Shown here piece after piece: positions 32,525-45,500 of a DNA stretch of 64,000 bases; within the stretch, counting starts at the first letter, position 1, and every line of letters starts with the position of its first letter. The notes under the pieces are model-generated. The model made no database searches. It saw nothing but the letters and a program-made list of their open reading frames with translations, and was not told the DNA's origin. The stretch comes from Delphinapterus leucas (taxonomy: Eukaryota > Chordata > Mammalia > Artiodactyla > Monodontidae): NCBI RefSeq assembly GCF_002288925.2, contig NW_022098001.1, positions 19,460,245 through 19,524,244 on the forward strand. Reading direction: 5' to 3'. The translations under genes and the position numbers were made by a program.

Positions 32525-34360
32525 TTATACATGATAGTATATTTAGAAAACCCTAAAGATGCCACCAAAAAAACCTATTAGAACTACTAAATGAATTCAA
32601 TAATATTTCAGGATACAAAATTAATATATAGAAATCTGTTGCATAGGTTTCTTTTTTTAATTAATTACTGATGAAAGATATTGAAGATGATACAAGCAAA
32701 TGGAATTATATACCATGCTCGTAGATTGGAAAAGTTAGTATTGTCAAAGTAACCATACCACCCAGAGCAATCTACAGATTCAATGCAATCCCTATCAAAT
32801 ACCAATGGCATTTTTCACAGAATTAGACCAATAATTTAAAACTCTGTATGGAAACACAAAAGACCTCACATAGCCAAAATAATCTTGAGAAAGAACAAGG
32901 CTGGAGGAAGTCTTATGCTCCCTGATTTCAAACTATACTACGAAGCTACAGTGATGAAAAGTTTTATGGTACTGGAACAAAATAGCCCGGAAATGAGCTC
33001 ATATTTCTATTATCAATTAATTTATAACAAAGGAGGGAAGAATATACAATGGGGAAAAGATAGCCTCTTCAATAAATGGTGTTGGGAAAACTGGACAGCT
33101 ATATGCAAAAGAATCAAACTGGGCTACTTTCTCCCACCATATACCAAAATCAACTCAAAATGGATTCAAAACTTAATAACACTTGAAACCATAAAAACCC
33201 CAGAAGAAAACACACGTAGTATGCTCTTTAACATTAGTCTTTCCAGTATCTTTTGGTGGAGATATGTATCCTCAGGCAAGAGAAACAAAAGTAAACAAAC
33301 AACTGGGACTACGTCAAACTGAAAAGCTTTGGCACAGCAAAGGAAACTGTAAACAAAATGAAAAAGTTCTACTGAATTGGGAGAAGATATATCTGATAAG
33401 GGATTAATATCTAAAATATACAAAGAACTCTTAAAACCCAACTTCAAAAAAACAAACCAATTGAAATAGGGGTAGAGGACCTCAAAAAGACATTTTTCCA
33501 AAAAAGACATACAGATGCCCAACAGACATATGGAAAGATGCTCAACATCACTAATCATCAGAGAAATGCAATCAAAACCACAATATCACCTCACATCTGT
33601 GTCAGAAGGCTGTCATCAAGACAAGTAACTAGTGTTGGTGAGCATGTGGAGGAAGGGAACCCCCTTGCACTCTTGGTGGGAATGTAAATTGGTACAACCA
33701 CCATGGAAAACAGCATGGAGTTTCCTCAAAAAATTAAAAATGGAACTACCATACAATCCAGTAATTCCACGTCTGGGTATTTTTCCAACAAGAACACTAA
33801 TTCAGTTAGATATATGCACCCTTGTGTTCCTTGCAGCATTATTTACAATAGCCAAGATATGGAAGCAACCTGTGTCTATGGTGTGTGTGTGTGTGTGTAT
33901 GTACATATATATATAATTCAGTCATAAAAAAGAATGAAATCTTGCCATTTGTGACAACATGGATGGACCTGGAGGGTATTTTGCTACATGAAATAAGTCA
34001 GAGAGAGAAAGAAAAATACCGTATGGTTTCACTTATATGTGGAACCTAAAAAACAAATGAACATACATTATTAAACAGATTCCTAGATGCAGAGAACAAA
34101 CAGGTCATTCTTACAGTGCAGGGGGCTGGGGGATGAGTGAAATAAGTGAGGGAGATTAAGAAGTACAAACTTCCAGTTGCAAAATAGGGTCATGGGGATG
34201 AAATGGACAGCATTGGGAATATAATCAATAATATTGTAATATCTTTGTATGATGACAGATGGTAACTAGACTTATCGTGCTTATCATTTTGTAATATACA
34301 GAAATATCAAATCACTATGTTGTGCACCTATGAAAAAATAAAAATTTTAAAATGTTTTTT
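32525..34360 (+). mobile_element. LINE-1, sense, 5'-truncated
   Basis: Starts within ORF2 (agaaaaccctaaagatgcca). It reads through [20 protein letters not shown] (frame from 32885) and a C-terminal piece from 33632 ([15 protein letters not shown]), to a 3' UTR and an A-rich end at about 34340-34356. It contains a TG/TA microsatellite at 33880-33917. It lies head-to-head with the antisense copy at 28955-32510. Broken in all frames. Confidence 0.85.
33880..33917. repeat. (TG)n/(TA)n microsatellite
   Basis: ggtgtgtgtgtgtgtgtgta followed by catatatatata, inside the LINE-1. Confidence 0.9.
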
Positions 34361-34369
34361 GGTATTCTA

Positions 34370-35950
34370 CTTTACTGCCTCTATTGGCTTTACAGCCACA
34401 CCTTATAAAATTCTCTAGTTGCTGTAAGGAATACATTTATTGCAGTTTACCTTAAATAACATACCACTTCCAGTGTAACATATACATCTTATAAATGTGT
34501 ACTTCCATTCATCCCATTACTTATAATTATCACGTATTTTACTTCTACATGTCCTTAGTTCTTAACTTCTGCTTTAAATTTTCTTCTGGTTAAACACTGT
34601 CATTTTCATTTTAATAGTCAATTAGATTTTAAATAATTTAAGGAATTAGAAAAATAATTTAAAATTTTCATTTCTGGAATTTCTTTCCTTCATGTAGATA
34701 TATGTTTCACCAGATATCACTACCTTCAATGTAAAGAACCTCCTTTAAGATTTCTTGTAGTGCATATCTCCTGGTATCACATTTTTTCAGTTTTCATTAT
34801 AGGATATTTTCACTGGATATAGAATTTTAGTTTGACACCCTTTTTTAAACTTCAGCACTTTAAAGACATTGTTCCACTGTCTTCTTGATTACATTTTTCT
34901 GGTAAGTTGTTCATTCTTATTGTTCACTGCTATGTCTCAAACTCTGACTGCTTTTTAAAATTTCTCATCTTTTTCAGCAATTAATCAGTTTCCTTTTATT
35001 TATCCTGTTTACATCTTGAGTTTCTTGGATCTGTGAGTTTTTATTTTTTAAATCAAATTTGTAAATTTTTTAATCTTTATTTTTCCATATATATTTTTCT
35101 GCTCCCGTCACTCTTCCTCTCCTGGATCCAACTATACAGGTTAGACCATTTGTTATTTATCTCATATGTCAGGTTTTTTTTTCTTTTTTTAAATAGTTTT
35201 GCTATGCTTTAGTTTGAGTAGTTCCAATTAACCTATCAAGTTCATTGATCTTTTTTTCTACAGTGTCTTGTATATTTTTATGCCCATGTAGTGAATTTTT
35301 CATTTAAGAATGTATTTTTCAGCTGTAGAATATATGGGTTTGTCTGTTTTTGTTGTTCTGAAACTCACCACCTATTCACTCAATGTAAACCTTTTTCTTT
35401 AATATTTTAAACATTTATATAGTAGCTTTTAAAGTGCTGTCTGCTATTTGTAACATCTGTGTCAACTCTGGATCTTTTTTTTTCGTTACGTGGGCCTCTC
35501 ACTGTCACGGCCTCTCCCGCTGGTGCTCCGGACGCGCAGGCCCAGCGGCCATGGCTCACGGGCCCAGCCGCTCCACGACATGTGGGATCCTCCCGGACCG
35601 GGGCACGAACCTGCGTCCCGTGCATCGGCAGGCGGACTCTCAACCACTGCGCTACCAGGGAAGCCCTCTGGATCTACTTTGATGGCTTTTTTCTCTGGTT
35701 ATGTCACACTTTCTTGTCTTCACACCTAATAATTTTTTATTGCATATTGTATATTGTGGATGCTGTGATGTTGCTAAGGATCTGGATTTTGCTGTCTTCC
35801 TTTAGAGAGTGTCCAGTTCTGTGGTGGCAGGCAGTTAATTTACTGGCAAATACGTGTGATTCTGTTGAGGACTGGTTTTAGAGTAATGTGGATTTATAGT
35901 AACTGTATTCCCAAGGGTTGGCCTGTTTGGGGTCTCAACTGAATGCCTGG
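34370..35950 (-). repeat. Old LINE-1 5'-region sequence, antisense, with SINE
   Basis: T-rich sequence with antisense L1M-type motifs: aagatttcttgtagtgcata, ttttcactggatatagaatt and cagcactttaaagacattgt. A SINE sits at 35476-35665. Family assignment is approximate. Confidence 0.5.
35476..35665 (-). repeat. Young CHR-type SINE, antisense
   Basis: cgttacgtgggcctctcact to ctaccagggaagccc. 10-bp target duplications ctctggatct at 35466-35475 and 35666-35675. The body lacks a stretch of the usual ccgttgcggagcacaggct segment. Confidence 0.93.
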
Positions 35951-36047
35951 CTTTTTTTTTCTTTCTTTCACTTTAAAAAAAGATAAAGTTGAACAAAGTT
36001 CACATACTCAGACTGCTTAAAACACAGAGCCGTGACTAAATCTTATT

Positions 36048-36053
36048 TTTATT
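36048..36053 (-). terminator. OSGIN2: Candidate OSGIN2 poly(A) signal
   Basis: AATAAA on the - strand (tttatt on +), about 2.5 kb beyond the OSGIN2 stop. GU-containing sequence (gctctgtgtttt) lies downstream on the - strand. It is chosen because human OSGIN2 has a long 3' UTR. Other tttatt occurrences, e.g. near 37677, are alternatives. Confidence 0.35.
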
Positions 36054-36916
36054 GTATTATTTTCAAAACCCCAAAGAGGTTCTGCTTTTTAATCATTCTT
36101 TCAAGAGCTAGACTTTTGAGGGATGAAAGAGATGCCCACATCATGGTATGACTAGTAAAAATATTTAGTGCTTTCCTCCCTCCCTGAATAGGTAGTTGAT
36201 ACTGATGAATAATGAAAGATTTGGAATTATGGGACAGAAATTGATCAACTTAAGAGTACAAGAGTATATTACATCAGAGGATAAGCTTTAATGTTACATG
36301 CAACATAGGACAGCTAGGTCTGAGAGAGAATTGAGAAATGTGAGGTTACTAAAAATGAAATTATTCACCAGGTTTATTTAGGGCCTTTAGGGCCCTTCTG
36401 AAGTTTTATTTTCCTTGAAGTCTTTTTGTGTGTGTATGTGAATACTCTCATCGCAAAAATGCTATTGGTTGGGTAAAAGCAAACTTTTGAGACACAAGGG
36501 GATGTCAACAGTTTTTATCCTTCCCTAGAAACCATCTTTATAACAATGTCATTTTCAATTTAGAATCGACATTAAGAAAAACATCCAATCCAACTCATTC
36601 AGAACTCAAAAGAACAAACAAGAAAGTGCTCAATCAAGTGCATGAAAGGATGTTATACCATATCAATAGGTGTGAAACTAATCTGAAAAAGTTACCATTA
36701 TAAAAACTGGGTAAGTCATTTCTAAAACCAAGTTAATCATACATGACAGTTATCAAGAGTGTAAGAATTCATCTGAAACAGCTAGTTGTAGATGTCTATT
36801 CCAAACAATTCTATTTTAAGGTGAATTATTATTCTGTAAGCACATAACATTGCAATAACATGAACAGAAAAATACTTTTAGTCCATTTTTTAATACTAAA
36901 AAAAAAAAAAAAAGAG

Positions 36917-37243
36917 GGACTTCCCTGGTGGCACAGTTGTTAAGAACCCACCTGCCAATACTGGGGACATGGGTTTGATTCCTGGTCTAGGAAGATCCCA
37001 CATGCCACAGAGCAACTAATCCTGTGCGCCACAACTACTGAGCCTGCGCTCTAGAGCCCGCGAGCCGCAACTACTAAAGCCCACGCACCTAGAGCCTGTG
37101 CTCCGCAACAAGAAGCCACAGCAATGAGAAGCCCACGCACTGCAATGAAGAGTAGCCCCCACTCACTGCAATTAGAGAAAGCCCGTGTGCAGCAACGAAG
37201 ACCCAATGCAGCCATAAATAAATAAATAAATAAATAAATAGAA
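36917..37243 (+). repeat. Full-length CHR-type SINE
   Basis: gggacttccctggtggcaca head, decayed A box (gcacagttgttaag), B box ggtttgattcc, gcaactactaaagccc body and (AAAT)n tail. It is opposite in strand to OSGIN2, so it would be antisense in that 3' UTR. Confidence 0.93.
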
Positions 37244-37983
37244 ATAGACTTTGAATAAACACATTCCAGGTGAAATAAATTTTACCAAAAAAAAAAAAGT
37301 AACAGAAGAAGACTTCAGAAATTCAATTTGCCATGGAGAACTTCACAAGTAACACTTATCTTGTCTAATACTAAATTTCTGGGGATCTGCATGAAAACAC
37401 AAGACATTAAGCACACCTAAATATAAATCAAGATAGAACATAATTCAATAAATAACCAAAGGATTAAATGCTATGTCATCTCCAATGAACAAATTTCAAA
37501 GTAATCATCTTGAGAATAGAAAAGACAGGTTTTAACTTTTTCAATTTTAATGTTTAATAATTCTGGTAATACTCAAAAAGTATTGCAATATTGTAAGTAC
37601 TTATGCCCAAATATCTTAAGTTTCAGTGACAGAACTTAACTCAGTGTTCACAAAGGAATAAATTGTTCCATTCAAAATTTATTGAACTGCAAATTAAGTA
37701 TTATGCTAGTTAACTAGAGAATATATCTCCAAAAAATATCTCAGCAGGTTCCTGGATGTCTCAGTATATGCCAACATTATTGGACTGTTTAAATTAGAAG
37801 CTGAAACGATGAATTACCTGTCAAGGTTTCAACAATAAAAAATTTTAAAAGCCCATATTTGTTAATAAATTAGATTTATACAATTGATAATTTCAAAATA
37901 AATAAAACCTGAGTAGTATATGCCCTCTATTTCCACCCACCCTCAGCATCTATCTGTACCTTTACATCCCATTTTCTTTTAGA

Positions 37984-38148
37984 CCAGTGTTCTCAAGCTT
38001 TAGTAAGCATACATATTCCTTGAGGATCTCATTAAGATGTAATTTCTGATTCAGTAAGTCTGTTGTGGGTCCTGAGAGTCTACCTTTCTAACAAGCCACA
38101 AATGAAGCTGATGCTATCTTTGAACCACCCTTTGAGCAGCAAGGTGAC
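37984..38148. repeat. MER5A hAT-Charlie DNA transposon fragment
   Basis: Near-complete MER5A pattern: cagtgttctcaagctttagt, ctgattcagtaagtctgttg, ctttctaacaagccacaaat and ccctttgagcagcaaggtga. It lies in the presumed OSGIN2 3' UTR. Confidence 0.8.
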
Positions 38149-38525
38149 CCAATATATAAAGTGAGGGAAACCTCTGGCCTAATGACTGTGGTTTTATAGA
38201 TTCAATGCTGTCATATTTTGTAATCAAACATAAATAACCAACAATGATCACAAAAAATAAGTCTTGGAAGAAAAGAATGTTTTAGTTAAGTGAGAACTTA
38301 AAGTATACCAAATTGGCAGTGTTTCTATTTGTCTGACAATTGACACCTTTGATACATTATAATGTAATCAGGACACCAAATTCTGGTAACTTTAAAAAAT
38401 AGTTACTATAGCTTGAGGCTCTCTCAGTTAATTCAAGTTCAGAAAATTCAAGCCAGTACACTGTAAAACCACTATTAAAAATCTTTAATGGTAAAGTGTT
38501 CATATAAATTACTTGTAAACCTGCT

Positions 38526-39561
38526 CTAAGCTATCCCATCTCCTCCTCCTCTTTCAACAAATAAATGCTGCTTTTTTTTCTTCTGTCTTGTAGCTAAACA
38601 GCGTGTAACACCCAGTGCCCCTCCCTTTAAAAATCGAACAAAATTGTCTCCAACCAAAGGACCCAATGCAAAAAGGTTGGCTTCTTTAACACACTCATAT
38701 GTATATGCATCTATTTCCACAGGATTACCCTTACATGTGATTGGCTGGCTTGAGTTGTGGCCCAGGTAACACCCTTGCTCCTTCAGAAAGGACAGATTGG
38801 GATGAGAACCTATCAATACTACTGCTGCAGAGAGCTTAAATATTTTCTTTAATCCAGAGATATTTTGAAGAATGCATTTCATGTCCGACTTAAAGGAAAG
38901 CACATGGTGCTCAGGAAAACTGGTATAATCAGATAAAAGATTTGAGTCTAAAGAATATGACTGAGTACACATCATATGATAGACTTTATGGTATTCTGGA
39001 TAAAGCTTTTTGGGAAGCTGTTTGAAAATTAAGCTTGGATCAGTTACTCGTCTGCGAAATACATGAATCACAGGGACATTATTGTTGTAAGCACACAGTA
39101 CTGCATCAGCTGCGGTAAGCCCAGAACCTACAATTAACACTGGATCCACTTTGCCACACAACTGTCCTTTGCTTATAGCGGCTCCAAATTCAGGCATTGA
39201 ATGAAACACAAAAGGAAAATCTTCCCCATCAATTTCCAAACGGCCAGGAGAATCCAATGTTCCAGTTGCCAGAGCTACATTTTCAGCAAAGAGACAGAAG
39301 GGAATATGGGAACCATCTCTTATTCGCTGATAACCCCTGATTTCCCAGTTTCTCTTGGTAAATTTTGACTTCTCTATCTGTAAATGCTGTGTTGAAATAT
39401 CTCTGTCTTGACCATCATTATCAACTTGATCTCTGTAGAGTCTTGATACAGAGGTAATGTAAGTATTCTCTCTGAAATTCTTCTGAAGACCCATGACTTT
39501 TACATAATGTTTATAGTAGCGAGCTATTTCCTCTGGCATAACTCGATCCCCTTTTAGGTTC
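38526..39561 (-). CDS. OSGIN2: OSGIN2 exon 6 (last coding exon)
   Basis: Acceptor ctttttatag. The exon reads [20 protein letters not shown] onward to ERGGGDGIA and TAG at 38526-38528, 344 complete codons. It contains the second Rossmann motif [15 protein letters not shown]. The tail [10 protein letters not shown] is two residues longer than human RQKKKHLF, coinciding with an 8-base homopolymer at 38572-38579. Confidence 0.97.
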
Positions 39562-42500
39562 CTATAAAAAGAAAAGGAAAAATATTCTATGAGGATAATA
39601 CTTTTAGTTTCCATGATTAGCACTTCTCCATCTAGTAAACTATTACATCTTTTTAATTCCTCCGGACTGTCCAAGCTTACCATAACACTTTACAAAGAAA
39701 GAAAGCCTTTCCTTTTCTTTAAAAATGTTAATAAATTAGTTTATCAATGGAGGAAGTCCCATGAGGGTAGAGATTGTATTTAATGCATCTTTGTTTCCCC
39801 AATGCCTTGTATAAGTATCTGTTCAGATTAGCTGCCTTTATCAATAAACTTTTATTAAATAAATGGATTAAAATGTGGATATCTGAAAATTAGGCTATTT
39901 TAGTCTATGTCACAATTGTAATCTAAATAATTCAGTCTATAGCTATACTATTCAGTCTGTATTCTATTTAACTATTGACTGAATTGTTTACAACCATTGA
40001 GATATTACAGGTCTGACTGCAATACATATACTTCTCAAACATAATATCTAGACACGATTTTTAATAAGTTGCTTTCTGTTTTCCTAATGACCAAAAATAA
40101 TTCAGATCAGTCTTTTGCTGAGCAAAATCATATTTAAGTAAGTAACAGTTCTCTCTCTGTGTTTTCCTACTCATAAAGAGATCCATAAATATAAGCTGCT
40201 CTTTATGAAAAAAGCACGTTAATACATCTTTTATTTTCCACTTGAAATTTAAAGCAATGGGCGTTAGTATCCTTAAACAATGCCCCAATTAGAAGTAAGT
40301 AGAAATAAAAACACCAAATCAGGGAATTCCCTGGTGGTCCAGTGGTAAGGACTCCGTGCTTTCACTGCCGAGGGCCGGGGTTTGATCCCTGGTTGGGGAA
40401 CTAAGATCCCATAAGCCATGCAGTGGGGCCAAGAAAACCCAGAAAAAAACACCAAATCATTTCACATAATTCAGTGTAACTTGTAACTGGAAGAAGTTCA
40501 AAGTTTAATGACTATAATAAGTAAGATTTAGAATGTATTAACTCTCAATTTGTACAGAAACCCTATGTAATAGTTACTATTATTATTATCTTCATTTTGC
40601 AAACTAGGAAGTTGATAGCTAGTTTAAGTTATTTGACCAAGGTCATAACATTAGAAGGTACAGAGTCAGGATTTAAACCCTGCCAATCTCTAGAGGTCTA
40701 AGAGTCTTAACACTATGCAAGGGCAGGAACTAAAGCTAATATTTATCACAATATTCATTTTCACATATTACTTAAACACACAATATGCTCAATTTAGAAG
40801 AATGAACACTCTGGTATGTAAATCATAAAGCTTTCTTTCCCTTTCTTACCCACATCATAAAGGGAAAAATATGTTGAGCAATTTCACTTTCTTACTTATG
40901 AAAATCAAGAACTTGTACAATTTGCCTGATTTTGCAACTTAACATTTCAAACCCATATAAAATTCCTTTTTAAAAACCCAAAAGTCATATTTGAAAGGTT
41001 TAAATTTACTCTGGTCTAAATTTACTTTCCTTAAATCTTCTTAAATTAAGGATAATTACTGTAGATTAACATGGTTTCTATCTAGCAGAAAGTCAAGCAT
41101 TCAAACATTACAGCCCTGTTCTAACAAAGGTTGAGTAACTTCCTGCTTTAATTTATTGTTTCTGGCAGCAGTCAAAGTAGAGTAGATTCTGTGTATTAGT
41201 AGTTCCTATCTATAGGAATGAAAATGGCTTGAAAATGATAGGGCTTTTCATATTTCTCTTTTTAAATTTTGGGTTCTTTCTCCCAAATAAATACAAAATA
41301 AACTTTTATTCTTTCAAGTTGAGATTTTCATATTTTCTTTGTTTTAAAATTAATTTTCATTGAGGTATAGTTGTTTTACAATGTTGTGTTAGAGGATTTT
41401 CATATTTTCTATTCTCATATTTTAGTATTCTTATTAAATATTTACCTCTACAGCCAAGTAGGCAATCACATCACGGATTCTATTTTATTCCATCATTCTA
41501 AATTATTCATTATATATATTCTGGTTTCTCTTCAGATCATATAAATCTTAAGTTTTTTAAAATTATTCATTATATATACTCTTCTACTCTGAAAAGTCAA
41601 ATACTTTAGGTATGTATACATGAGATATGCATACACGAAGTTATATATCCATTCATAAAAATAAGTTATATATATCCACTCATAAAAATAAGTAAATAAG
41701 GAAAGGATATGTAGGTGGACAAGAAAGTAACAAAACAGAGTGGTTTAACAGGAGAGTGGGATAAAACTATGATTAACAATCTGTAGACAAGCCCTTACTT
41801 CTGTGTGCTTAGTTTTATAAAATCTAAATAGAAACTAGCTCATAACCACTGCTGCAAAGAGGTTTTATTTGAAAGACACATGCATCAATATTATTCATCT
41901 AAGACAGGATCACAGCTAGTTTGAGATCTGCTGACAGACTCCCATTGTACACCAAAATTTTAATAGTTTGATCTTTACCTTCGTTTGCTAGATACCCAAT
42001 CTTTAAATTTAAGTCCAGGTAGCTCCATCCAATTTCCAAAGCTGATTGTCAACATCGAGCCTTCCATATTCTATTTGAATAAAAAATGTACTATCAAAAA
42101 ACACATTTTTTCAGTAACAAGGTGTTTTGTTTTTTTTTTTAACCAAAGCCATCTCATTTACTATAATTAAGTCTGGATAAGCAGAGCTCTAATAAATCCT
42201 AAATGGTTGTGTAAATCACCTCTGGAAATTTATTCCAATTAACTTTAAAATATTTTCAACACTTGGTAGTATCTATATTCCTTCTTTCATGTAACTATAT
42301 ATTTATAAATCAGATTTACAATATTACCCAATGCCTATAATCAACATAATTAGATGCAGAATATCGTGTTAGAGGAGCAAATCAGTATTTTCATTTTAAA
42401 CAAAAGGGGAAAAGGTCATTCATTTCTAACACTTTAAATGTCTTTCCATTTTAATATTATTAACAAATCTTTTTTTTTTTTTTTTGCGGTACGCGGGCCT

Positions 42501-45500
42501 CTCACTGCTGTGGCCTCTCCCGTTGCGGAGCACAGGCTCTGGACACACAGGCTCAGCGGCCATGGCTCACGGGTTCAGCCGCTCCGTGGCATGTGGGATC
42601 CTCCCGGACCGGGGCATGAACCCATGTCCCCTGCATCGGCAGGCAGACTCTCAACCACTGCGTCACCAGGGAAGCCCAACAAATTTTTTTAAATGGGCAG
42701 CAAAATGGCTTCCCCCCCCAATCAATTATGATTGTGAAGTCTAAGCTTGTTTCAATACAGCAGGCATCGCTTTCTAAAACTAGGGAAATAAGTAAGTGGT
42801 TGCCTGATTAAGAACAGACTCACTGCTGAGGCTAATGCTGCCTTTAAGGAAGTGAGCCCCTTCAAGCTTGCCCTACTTCTACTTTGCTCAGTACAAAGCA
42901 AGAAAAGCCCAAGGGCCAAAAGCACCTTTCCCAATGACCTCAACGATCTCTTTCAACCAACTCTTTTTGGCTATGCCTTCTTTTATCTGAACCCTTCTTG
43001 CCCTGTTTCTACACAGCCCAGTATTGGGAATGGGACTTGTTATTATTATTATTATTAGCTAACATTTACAGAGCACTTGCTATGTGCTACGGCTTATAAA
43101 GTCATATTATTTGTGACAGTACAAGATCACCACAGGAAGAGAATGCAGCAAGTTGCCACTGCTTTGAAGCAGGCTGGGCCTGATACTAGGATTAGAACCA
43201 AGTTTCAGGTATATATCGCTTTAGCACTGATTCAAATATGTTTTTAGTAATCAAGGCTTATCCATACTTTAACTTTCCTAAATGTAAGTGGGAGAAATGA
43301 AGTAACAGAGATCAAATATTGCCTGCACATTTTTCCAAGCAGAAAATATATATGTACAATAAAACCTCAGGAATTTATAGAAGGTTCTCTAAAAACTTAA
43401 ACAATATATTATGGCTTTTCCAATAAATGCAGTTTTATTAAGAATGCTACTTATTAACAAAGCAAATATAAACGTAAGCTAAAAGGCACAGATATTTTGA
43501 TAGTTGCTATCCATTACTATAAAGGTAATTAAGATGAAAAAGTCAGTGATATAATCTATAAAGTCCCCAAATACTCTGAAACAATCGTTTGATAAATGTA
43601 AACAACTTTTAGCCATATAACATTGCACTAATATAGGAATATCCAACTGAAGTTTATACTAAAGATTTGATATTTAAAGTTAAAATTCCCATGAAGTCTT
43701 TATTTCATAACATAGCAAAAATTATTTAACATTTATTTGTACAAGTGAGCACTCACCACACACTAGACACTGTACTAACTGCTAAGGACACAGGAGTGAA
43801 GAATAATTATTAGTTGCTGCCCGCTAATGAAATATGCTGAATCTTTATGTTGATAGTCCTCTGGTTTAACCTCTGCTATGGACTGAATTGTATCTATCAC
43901 CCCCCAAATCCACATGCTGAAACCCTAACCCCCCAACGTTATGGCACTTGGAGATGGGGCCTTTGGAAGGTAATTAGGGCTAGATGAGGTCATGAGGCTG
44001 ATGCCCTCATAACAGGATTAGTGGCTTTACAAGAAGAGAGTTCACACTCTCTTTGCTACATAAGGATATGCAAGAAAGCAGCTGTCTGCAAGCCAGAAAA
44101 AGAGCCCTCACCATAAACTGAATCATCTGGCACCTTGATCTTGGATTTTCCAGCCTTCAAAGTGTGAATCTGTTGTTTAAGACACTCAGTCTATGGTATT
44201 TTATTTTAGCAGCCCAAGCAGACTAATACAAATTTTTTTCTTTTACATTTTTCATTTAAGGTCTTGAAAATGTAGGGAAATAATACATATTAGAATGAAA
44301 TACTGTGTGAAATTTTGTAAACTCTACAATGAATAAATGAATTAAAAATGTTGTACTATGCAAAACATCTTGAAATATTTTCTGTATAATTCTTAGAGAA
44401 ACACTTATTCTAAGACACTATCACTAATCAAATTTGGCTTAATTTCTACTAGTAATTAATTCATATTTATCCAAACACATTAAAATTCTCAGATAAAGAT
44501 GTGGTAATCATCATATATAATATTATATCATAATGTTTAAGAATTAAAATGGTCTTATCAAGATGACATATAATAATTCACATTCACTAAAATGCTAAGG
44601 AAAATATACTCACATGCCAAGCTCCACCAGGTGGACCTTTACCAAGAACTAAGTGAGGGATATAATGATGCTGTTCTAATTTCCAATGCAAAATGGATGG
44701 ATAATCATACCCAAAGTCAGCATCTGGATGAAGAAGTGCGTCGAAAAGTACTGCAACAGGATTGGATGATCGACCCTCAAGGCCCTCAGACAAGTACTCT
44801 AAGTCCTGAATTTTTTTTTTTAAAAGAAAGAAAAAAGGCAGATAGAATTTGGAAAAACAAACAAAAAAACTCCAGCTAACATAATAATAGTGAAGACCAT
44901 TATTGTAATCCAGCATTTCCCATAGAGTGTGCTACAAAACACTGACATTCCTTGAGATCTTAATAGATTCTCTGGTCAAATAAGTATGGGAAAAGGTTGG
45001 GTTTCAAAAAGCTAATCAGATCATTTTACTATAAAACTTGAAGATGCCTTTAATATGCTAGTATGCCTTACTATGTCTACCATGACACTCTAATAATAAA
45101 AAGCAGCATTTCCCAAACTTACCAGAGCATAGAGCACCTATTAAACTCCATCAGGAAATAATTTGTGAAATTCTGCTCTAATTAATTCAGGAAAATAAAT
45201 GGAAGCAACTCAGCAGAATATATTTACAATTCTAAAATTAAAATGTTAGGTGTTACTTAGAAGAAAAGGTTTTCAGCTAAGAAATACAATGCTTATATAG
45301 TAGAAAACTAACCTTGTCTCAGTATAAATTTAAAAGCATCAACATGTGAAAAATAATACCTGATCAACAATGGAAAGATGTCTCGCTTCTTCTAATTTGC
45401 TATGTAAGATTGTGTTTGGATGTATTGCTTCTGATGATAAATATGGTCTGTAGCCTGACAGCATATACGAAAGGCAGATTCCTGAGGGTCCATTTCCTAT

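Larger units (their letters stand above)
36054..38525 (-). other. OSGIN2: OSGIN2 3' UTR (probable extent)
   Basis: About 2.5 kb of A/T-rich sequence following the stop codon. It is interrupted by a sense-oriented SINE (36917-37243) and an MER5A fragment (37984-38148). The true 3' end is not determinable from sequence alone. Confidence 0.5.
39562..41978 (-). other. OSGIN2: OSGIN2 intron 5
   Basis: Contains an older SINE (40322-40444), a MIR (about 40540-40730) and a short L1 3' scrap (41341-41392). A local duplication of the aagttatatatccattcata type lies at about 41638-41690. The rest is A/T-rich unique sequence. Confidence 0.75.
42071..44613 (-). other. OSGIN2: OSGIN2 intron 4
   Basis: Contains a young SINE (42470-42677), a (TTA)n run (43037-43058), a MIR (about 43060-43205) and an ERVL-MaLR LTR (43874-44230). 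Positions 43220-43870 and 44231-44600 are featureless A/T-rich sequence. Confidence 0.75.

Noticed and set aside
28955..34360. A single twin-primed (5'-inverted) LINE-1 spanning the head-to-head copies
   Set aside because: The antisense part contains its own 3' end and ORF2 C terminus, which the sense part also has. They are therefore two separate elements, not one inverted element.
39562..39683. An upstream Met that would extend OSGIN2 exon 6 by about 40 residues
   Set aside because: The extra residues come from intron 5 read-through. A clear acceptor (tttttatag) precedes NLKGDR and the upstream exons supply the homologous N-terminal part.
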